A stretch of DNA of 9,431 bases from Treponema sp. (GTDB taxonomy: Bacteria > Spirochaetota > Spirochaetia > Treponematales > Breznakiellaceae). The stretch covers positions 1 to 9,431 of the forward strand of contig JAIRXN010000047.1 of the NCBI GenBank assembly GCA_031268245.1, written 5' to 3'. The notes beneath the pieces are model-generated. The model saw nothing but the letters and a program-made list of their open reading frames with translations. It did not search any database and was not told where the DNA came from. A program made the position numbers and the translations under genes. This document shows positions 4,379 through 9,431 of the stretch, in pieces (position 1 is the first letter of the stretch; every line of letters begins with the position of its first letter).

Positions 4379-6670
4379 ATGGGCTTTGAGCTGTTTCTGT
4401 TTTCCTTCACCATGAGCTGTTTTACCGTCAGTCTCTATGTGACGGGCCTGCTCTGGTTTGCGGACAAGCATACCTTTCAGGTAAAAATACTGATCATGAT
4501 GGGAGTGGGGATCTGTTACTGGCTGCTCTTCGATTCGATCGCCACGATCTCCCGGCCCGGGGCCTACGGTTATCTCTATATACTGCGTTCCGTGGCGCTG
4601 GTAGCCTGCCCGTGGCTGTTCTTCTGTTTTGTGATGAGCCTTAACGGTTTTGAGTTTATCGAAAAGCCCTTTAGCTCAGGAGTCATCGGCATTATTCTTA
4701 TTTTTGACATTACCCTTCTTGTTACCAATCGCTTCCACAGGCTTGTCTTTGCGCGGGACGGATTCCCCCTGCCCGAATACGGCCCCCTCTTTCCCCTGCA
4801 CTCGGCTCTTGCCTATGTCCCCGTCCTTCTGGGGATTTTTTTTCTTGTACGGTTCATCGTGGTAAGGAAACCCCAGCTTTGGTTCATCATCGCATTTGCC
4901 TTTATCGCCCTGACAGGGTTACTGGTAAACGTATTTTTTACCCTTCATATCCTCAGCATGACACAGGATATTGCTCCCTATACCTTCTTTGCAATATTCG
5001 TACTGATGGCAGCTTTGGTATACCGTTCCCGGCTCCTCAATTTCAAGACGGCAGCCCTTCGGAATATTTTCCAGTCGTACAAGGATGCCGTACTGATAGT
5101 CGATCTTAGAGGGATCATCTCCGACTGTAACGCTGCTTTTTCTTCCTGGTTTTATGACGCCGTTATTGAGCCGCAGCGGACGCCGATGGAATATTTTCTT
5201 TCGTATTTTGAAAAGAAGGGGGCTCTCTGGAACATGACTCCCCAGGGTATAGAGATTACCATAAAAGACAGGCAGGGAAACGACAGAACCTTTACCATAA
5301 AGAGACAGATGGTATATTCGGGCCTGCGGCTTATCGGCAATATCTTTACCTTTACCGATGTCAGCTCGTACCGTATCATGCTTAAAAAACAGGAAGAGCT
5401 GCGCATTCTTGCCGAATCCGCCTCCAGGGCCAAAAGCGCCTTCCTGGCTACCATGAGCCACGAGATCCGCACCCCACTCAACGCCATCATAGGACTCTCA
5501 AGCATTCAGCTTCAAAATAAAAAACTTCCCCAAGAGACGGTAAATGACATAAAGAAAATTTACAATTCCGGCAGCGATCTTCTCGGCATAATCAATGATA
5601 TTCTCGATATTTCAAAGATCGAATCGGGCGGTTTTAAGCTTGTTCCCGTAGTCTACGATGTCGCCCAGATGATCAATACCACGATCCAGGTAAACATGGT
5701 TCGTATCGGATTAAAGCCGATAAAGCTGATACTGTCCGTGGAGGAAAGCATCCCCCGGAAACTGCGGGGCGATGAACTGAGAGTGAAGCAGATCCTGAAC
5801 AATCTTCTTTCCAACGCGATTAAGTATACCAGGATAGGGGAGGTGCGGCTGGAAATTTCCTGGAAGGCCCCTGATCCGGGAGGAAAAGGGGCTCCCTGCG
5901 ATATGTGCTGCAGGGTTTCCGATACGGGACAGGGGATACGGGAAGAGGATGTCCCCAGGCTTTTTGCCGAGTACAGCCAGATGAATATCCTGGAGAACCG
6001 TTATGTCGAAGGGACGGGCCTGGGCCTTTCCATCACCAGGAATCTGGTGCACCTGATGAACGGCAGTATCTCTGTTGAAAGTGAATTCGGGAAAGGCAGC
6101 GTCTTTAGTCTTACTGTTCGTCAGGAAATTGCGGACCCCAATCCCCTCGGAAAAGAAACCGCGGAGGCGCTGGAGAGCGGGAACTTCCGCAGTACCAGGG
6201 CCGAGGCGGACATGGAAATTGTGCGAACCAAAATGTCCTACGGCAAGGCGCTTGTTGTGGATGATGTTGAATTGAATCTGGATGTGGCCTCGGGTATCAT
6301 GGAACCCTACGGCCTTACGGTGGAATGTGTTCAATCCGGAAAAGAGGCCGTCGAAAAGGTGCGCAGTATCGGGGAAGGAGAAAAAGGCATTCAGAAGTAT
6401 GACCTTATTTTTATGGATCACATGATGCCGGGGATGGACGGGATAGAGGCTGTCCGCCGCATCCGCAACGAAATTGATACCGCTTATGCAAAAGAAGTGC
6501 CCATCATCGCACTTACCGCCAATGCCATGGCCGGCAACGAGGAACTGTTTCTTTCCAACGGTTTTACGGGTTTTATTTCCAAGCCCATAGATCTGGAAAG
6601 TCTTGACGCAGTGCTGAATAAATTTATAAGAAAAGGCGGCTGTTCCAAAACTCACCCGGGTTTTGGATAA
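4379..6670 (+). CDS. 7TM-PAS hybrid sensor histidine kinase with receiver domain
   Basis: This 763-residue membrane hybrid kinase has seven hydrophobic segments (about 5-27, 34-55, 66-88, 100-117, 139-162, 166-190, 197-216), resembling the 7TM sensor region found on many bacterial kinases. A PAS-like domain follows at 228-335. The HisKA domain has phosphoacceptor His361 in ATMSHEIRTPLNAIIG. The HATPase domain has Asn479 (NNLLSNAIKYT), DTGQGI (515-520) and GTGLGLSI (545-552). The receiver domain spans about 622-750, with Asp628/629, phosphoacceptor Asp680 (FMDHMMPGMDG), Thr713 and Lys735. All catalytic residues are present, so it should be active. The ligand and output regulator are unknown. 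It begins 15 nt after argD with only a weak AGAG site, suggesting translational coupling. The last ten residues (GCSKTHPGFG) are encoded by a hairpin repeat, so the original stop was probably replaced. A two-component kinase inside an arginine operon is unusual. Confidence 0.93.
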   Translation: MGFELFLFSFTMSCFTVSLYVTGLLWFADKHTFQVKILIMMGVGICYWLLFDSIATISRPGAYGYLYILRSVALVACPWLFFCFVMSLNGFEFIEKPFSSGVIGIILIFDITLLVTNRFHRLVFARDGFPLPEYGPLFPLHSALAYVPVLLGIFFLVRFIVVRKPQLWFIIAFAFIALTGLLVNVFFTLHILSMTQDIAPYTFFAIFVLMAALVYRSRLLNFKTAALRNIFQSYKDAVLIVDLRGIISDCNAAFSSWFYDAVIEPQRTPMEYFLSYFEKKGALWNMTPQGIEITIKDRQGNDRTFTIKRQMVYSGLRLIGNIFTFTDVSSYRIMLKKQEELRILAESASRAKSAFLATMSHEIRTPLNAIIGLSSIQLQNKKLPQETVNDIKKIYNSGSDLLGIINDILDISKIESGGFKLVPVVYDVAQMINTTIQVNMVRIGLKPIKLILSVEESIPRKLRGDELRVKQILNNLLSNAIKYTRIGEVRLEISWKAPDPGGKGAPCDMCCRVSDTGQGIREEDVPRLFAEYSQMNILENRYVEGTGLGLSITRNLVHLMNGSISVESEFGKGSVFSLTVRQEIADPNPLGKETAEALESGNFRSTRAEADMEIVRTKMSYGKALVVDDVELNLDVASGIMEPYGLTVECVQSGKEAVEKVRSIGEGEKGIQKYDLIFMDHMMPGMDGIEAVRRIRNEIDTAYAKEVPIIALTANAMAGNEELFLSNGFTGFISKPIDLESLDAVLNKFIRKGGCSKTHPGFG

Positions 6671-6674
6671 GCTC
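6638..6674 (+). repeat. Hairpin repeat, copy 3, spanning the kinase stop codon
   Basis: The element starts GGCTGTTCCAAAAC, sharing 13 nt with copy 2, and ends TTTTGGATAAGCTC. TCCAAAACTC (6644-6653) pairs with GGGTTTTGGA (6658-6667) in a 10-bp stem (one wobble) around the loop ACCC, with GGCT/AGCT available as an outer arm. The kinase frame reads through it and stops at the TAA (6668-6670) within the element. The argG ribosome site starts one or two bases later. Confidence 0.7.
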
Positions 6675-6688
6675 AAAGGAGAGGAGAC

Positions 6689-7969
6689 ATGAAGAAGATT
6701 GTATTGGCTTATTCGGGAGGGCTTGACACCACGGTGATCATCCCCTGGCTCAAGGAAAACTATGACAGCGATATTGTCGCCGTCTGTGTTAATGTGGGTC
6801 AGGAGGCGGACTGGGAAAATATCAGGCAGAGGGCCCTGGATACAGGAGCCGCCGCATGTTATGTGGCGGATGTAAGAAAGGAATATGTGGAAAACTATGT
6901 GTGGCCCACGCTCAAAGCCGGCGCCGTTTACGAAGACAAGTACCTTCTGGGCACTTCCACCGCACGGCCTCTCATCGCAAAGGTGCTGGTGGAATATGCC
7001 CGCAGGGAAAAAGCCTACGCCATAGCCCACGGCGCCACCGGCAAGGGAAACGATCAGGTACGCTTTGACCTGGGGATCATGGCCTTTGCGCCGGACTTGG
7101 AAATCATCGCGCCCTGGCGCACTTGGGATATAAAAAGCCGGGAAGAGGAAATTGAGTACCTGCAAAAACGGCGCATAGCCGTGCCCTTGAAGAAGAAGCA
7201 GTCCTACAGCAGGGACGATAATCTCTGGCACATAAGCCACGAGGGTCTTGAGCTTGAAGATCCTTCAATCGAACCGGATCTGCATAACATACTCCGGATG
7301 TCGGTACCCCCCGAAAAGGCTCCCAACAAGGCGGAGTATGTGGAGATCGAATTTGAAAAAGGCATTCCTGTTGCGCTGAACGGCGTCAGGATGGACGGCG
7401 TAAGCCTGATCCTGCGCCTCAATAAAACAGGCGGCGCTCACGGTGTCGGCATTGCAGATATCGTGGAAAACCGGGTGGTGGGCATGAAGAGCCGCGGAGT
7501 CTACGAAACCCCCGGAGGCAGCATCCTGTACTATGCGCATCAGGAACTGGAGCACATCTGCCTTGACCGGCAGAGCTATGCCTTCAAGCAGCTTGTGGGT
7601 CAGAAGATGGGAGAAATAATCTATGGCGGTCTCTGGTTCAGTCCGATCCGGGAAGCCCTCTCCGCCTTCGTTGAGGAAACCCAGAAAACCGTGAGCGGGA
7701 AGGTAAGAGTAAAACTATATAAGGGCTCAATCAGTTCCGCGGGAGTGGAGAGTTCGTATTCTCTCTACAACGCCGGCATCGCCAGCTTTACCACCGGCGA
7801 ACTCTACGACCATGCCGATGCCCGCGGCTTTATCAGACTCTATGGGCTGCCTACCCTGGTGCGCTCTCTCATGGCAGGAAAGAAATCCGCCGGTTCAAAG
7901 GCCGCATCAAAGATTGCCGGGGCCGAAGGGAAGAAAAAACGCGGCCGGCCGGGAAAGAATAATAAATAG
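6689..7969 (+). CDS. argG: Argininosuccinate synthase with a basic C-terminal tail
   Basis: ArgG joins citrulline and aspartate, with ATP cleaved to AMP and pyrophosphate, to give argininosuccinate. The N-type ATP pyrophosphatase loop AYSGGLDTT is at residues 7-15. Conserved segments GTSTARPLIAK (88-98), HGATGKGNDQVRF (114-126) and YSRDDNLWHISHEGLELEDP (173-192) follow. The enzyme body ends near residue 396. It is followed by an extra tail of about 30 residues with eleven Lys/Arg and one Glu, ending KKKRGRPGKNNK, which contains an AT-hook-like RGRP core. At 426 residues it is longer than the usual 400 or so. The start is supported by AAGGAG (6676-6681) seven bases upstream, with a second GAGGAG overlapping downstream. 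It lies 18 nt after the kinase and a single base before argH. Confidence 0.96.
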   Translation: MKKIVLAYSGGLDTTVIIPWLKENYDSDIVAVCVNVGQEADWENIRQRALDTGAAACYVADVRKEYVENYVWPTLKAGAVYEDKYLLGTSTARPLIAKVLVEYARREKAYAIAHGATGKGNDQVRFDLGIMAFAPDLEIIAPWRTWDIKSREEEIEYLQKRRIAVPLKKKQSYSRDDNLWHISHEGLELEDPSIEPDLHNILRMSVPPEKAPNKAEYVEIEFEKGIPVALNGVRMDGVSLILRLNKTGGAHGVGIADIVENRVVGMKSRGVYETPGGSILYYAHQELEHICLDRQSYAFKQLVGQKMGEIIYGGLWFSPIREALSAFVEETQKTVSGKVRVKLYKGSISSAGVESSYSLYNAGIASFTTGELYDHADARGFIRLYGLPTLVRSLMAGKKSAGSKAASKIAGAEGKKKRGRPGKNNK

Positions 7970-7970
7970 A

Positions 7971-9413
7971 ATGGAAACGGACAAAACATTGAGTGAATCT
8001 TCGCTCTCCGCCGCGCCCCCCCCGGGGGAAACCGGGAAATTCTCCGTGCTCTGGGCAGGACGTTTGGCTGAAAAGCCTCAAGCGGAAGCCTTTGCGTTTC
8101 AGTCTTCAATACGGGTAGACCGGCGGCTTGTTTTTGACGACATCGAGGGAAGCAGGAGCCATGTAATGATGCTTGGGAAGCAGGGGATCATCCCTGCCGG
8201 GACCGCCGGGCTTCTGGACGGGGAACTGATCCGCATTGCGGAGGAACTGGCCGCCGGGACACTTGATATAGACGGGGAAGCCGAGGACGTTCATTCTTTT
8301 ATCGAAACCTTGCTTACACAGCGCCTGGGGGATGCCGGCCGCATGGTTCATGCCGGGAGGAGCCGGAACGATCAGGTGGCCCTGGACTTCCGCCTGTACC
8401 TTAGACGGGCCCTTGCGTTGATCCGGGATGAAATTGCGGAAACGCTGCGGGTCCTGCTGGATCTGGCGGAAGCCCACACGGAAACGGTGATGCCCGGCTA
8501 CACCCACCTGCAGCGGGCCCAGCCTGTAACTCTGGGGCACTGGATCTGCGCCTGGGCTTCGGGTCTTGAACGGGATTCTTCCCGCCTTGCCGACGCTCTG
8601 AAACGGCTGGATGAGTGCCCTCTGGGTTCGGGCGCCCTGGCCGGTTCGGCCCTCTCCCTGGACAGGGAGGAGACGGCCCGTTCCCTTGGCTTTGCCCGGC
8701 CCACGCTCAACTCCATGGACAGCGTGGCGGATAGGGATTTTGCCATAGAGCTGGCCGCCGACTCCGCAATCATCGCCACTCATCTTTCCCGTTTCTGCGA
8801 GGATATTGTCATCTGGGCCAGCGAGGAATTCGGTTTTATCGATCTGGCGGAAAGCTGGAGCACGGGTTCTTCGATCATGCCCCAGAAGAAGAATCCTGAT
8901 TTTGCCGAATTGATCCGCGGCAAACAGGCCAGAACCGCCGGTAACCTTATGACCCTGCTCAGCCTGCTCAAGGGCCTCCCCTATGCCTATGACAAGGATC
9001 TGCAGGAGGATAAGGAAGCCCTTTTCGACAGCCTGGACACGGTAGAGAACTGCCTGCGCATGTTCCGGGGGATGATGGGGAGCGCCCGCTTCAATGTCAA
9101 AAGAATGGAGGCCGCCTGTATCGGAGGTTTCCTTGAGGCCACCGACACCGCCGAGTACCTGGTACGCAAAGGCATGCCTTTCCGCAAGGCTCATGAAACC
9201 GCCGCCCTTATCGTGAGGGATTGCATAGATTCAGGACAGAAACGTATTGGAGATCGGAGCCTTGAACAGCTTAAAGGCCGTTCCGCTCTCTTTGAAAATG
9301 ATATCTACAAGGCGCTGGAGCCCATAAACTGCGTCAGGGCCCGCAGCCTCCCCGGAGGCCCTGCCCCCGCGGAAGTCCGGCGCCAGATTGACGTTCTCCG
9401 CAGCCGCATGTAG
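7971..9413 (+). CDS. argH: Argininosuccinate lyase
   Basis: ArgH splits argininosuccinate into arginine and fumarate, the last step of the pathway. Fumarase/aspartase-superfamily motifs are intact: HAGRSRNDQV (127-136), the catalytic-base region PGYTHLQRAQP (175-185) with His179, and the signature GSSIMPQKKNPD (299-310) with the Ser300-Ser301 loop. The ATG at 7971, one base after the argG stop, gives 480 residues. The homologous region begins only at KFSVLWAGRL (23-32), so about 22 residues are an unusual N-terminal extension (METDKTLSESSLSAAPPPGE). No good ribosome site precedes the ATG, so translation is probably coupled to argG. A GTG at 8046 is an in-frame alternative that would remove the extension. 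A run of eight C then five G (8016-8028) lies in the extension. The same frame is open back to 7812 within argG, but that part is not expected to be translated. Confidence 0.95.
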   Translation: METDKTLSESSLSAAPPPGETGKFSVLWAGRLAEKPQAEAFAFQSSIRVDRRLVFDDIEGSRSHVMMLGKQGIIPAGTAGLLDGELIRIAEELAAGTLDIDGEAEDVHSFIETLLTQRLGDAGRMVHAGRSRNDQVALDFRLYLRRALALIRDEIAETLRVLLDLAEAHTETVMPGYTHLQRAQPVTLGHWICAWASGLERDSSRLADALKRLDECPLGSGALAGSALSLDREETARSLGFARPTLNSMDSVADRDFAIELAADSAIIATHLSRFCEDIVIWASEEFGFIDLAESWSTGSSIMPQKKNPDFAELIRGKQARTAGNLMTLLSLLKGLPYAYDKDLQEDKEALFDSLDTVENCLRMFRGMMGSARFNVKRMEAACIGGFLEATDTAEYLVRKGMPFRKAHETAALIVRDCIDSGQKRIGDRSLEQLKGRSALFENDIYKALEPINCVRARSLPGGPAPAEVRRQIDVLRSRM

Positions 9414-9417
9414 TGTC

Positions 9418-9431
9418 CGGCCGCAAAGCCG
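9418..9431 (+). terminator. Possible start of a terminator hairpin after argH (cut by window edge)
   Basis: CGGC (9418-9421) can pair with GCCG (9428-9431) around a 6-nt loop, beginning 5 nt after the argH stop. A following C-to-G extension or a T run would lie beyond the window, so this is only suggestive. Confidence 0.25.

Noticed and set aside
4360..4389. 9-codon ORF starting in the ATGA overlap at the argD stop
   Set aside because: It is too short and has no own ribosome site. It may at most help ribosomes re-initiate at the kinase ATG.
5711..7240. A 509-codon open frame on the - strand across the kinase and argG
   Set aside because: It lies antisense to two genes with intact catalytic motifs. 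Its translation is rich in His, Gly and Phe with no recognisable domain, as expected from the codon bias of GC-rich genes read backwards.
7812..7970. Extension of argH back into argG
   Set aside because: This is an open frame only. It overlaps the argG C-terminal coding region, and the ATG at 7971 sits at the natural junction.
8106..9194. A 362-codon open frame on the - strand inside argH
   Set aside because: It is antisense to a well-conserved argH, with low-complexity composition and no motif. It is a shadow of argH codon use.

Overview
This window holds a nearly complete arginine biosynthesis operon on the + strand, argC-argB-argD-(hybrid histidine kinase)-argG-argH (1142-9413). It is preceded by a divergent pair of small genes on the - strand and the tail of an unidentified + strand gene. 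The organism looks like a free-living or gut-associated spirochaete of the Treponema type. That is an inference from the spirochaete-style lipoprotein signal (LFSC at the cleavage site), the 7TM hybrid kinase, the moderately high GC and the general protein style. No rRNA or other decisive marker is present.

Layout. Positions 1-97 are the C-terminal end of an unknown + strand protein. Positions 129-551 (-) encode a 140-residue lipoprotein with TPR-like helices, and 601-924 (-) a 107-residue cysteine-rich protein of unknown function. The 217-bp divergent region 925-1141 is dense in structure. It holds a 14-bp perfect palindrome inside a promoter-like element, a copy of a hairpin repeat, a 12-codon ORF ending in Ser-Arg-Leu-Arg, an ARG-box-like site, and a dyad followed by a T-rich run just before argC. 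The six operon genes follow, with gaps of 14, 49, 15, 18 and 1 nt, so one transcript is likely.

The enzymes cover the route from N-acetylglutamate to arginine except ornithine formation from N-acetylornithine (argJ or argE) and ornithine carbamoyltransferase (argF). N-acetylglutamate synthesis is also not encoded here. The foreign element is the 763-residue membrane hybrid histidine kinase between argD and argG. It has seven membrane segments, then PAS, HisKA, HATPase and receiver domains.

The most notable unexplained signal is a family of about 37-bp imperfect hairpins with a CCAAAA/TTTTGG core. Copies lie upstream of argC (inverted), between argB and argD, and across the kinase stop codon, where the repeat encodes the last ten residues of the kinase. 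The pattern suggests a dispersed palindromic element that has inserted at gene boundaries of this operon.
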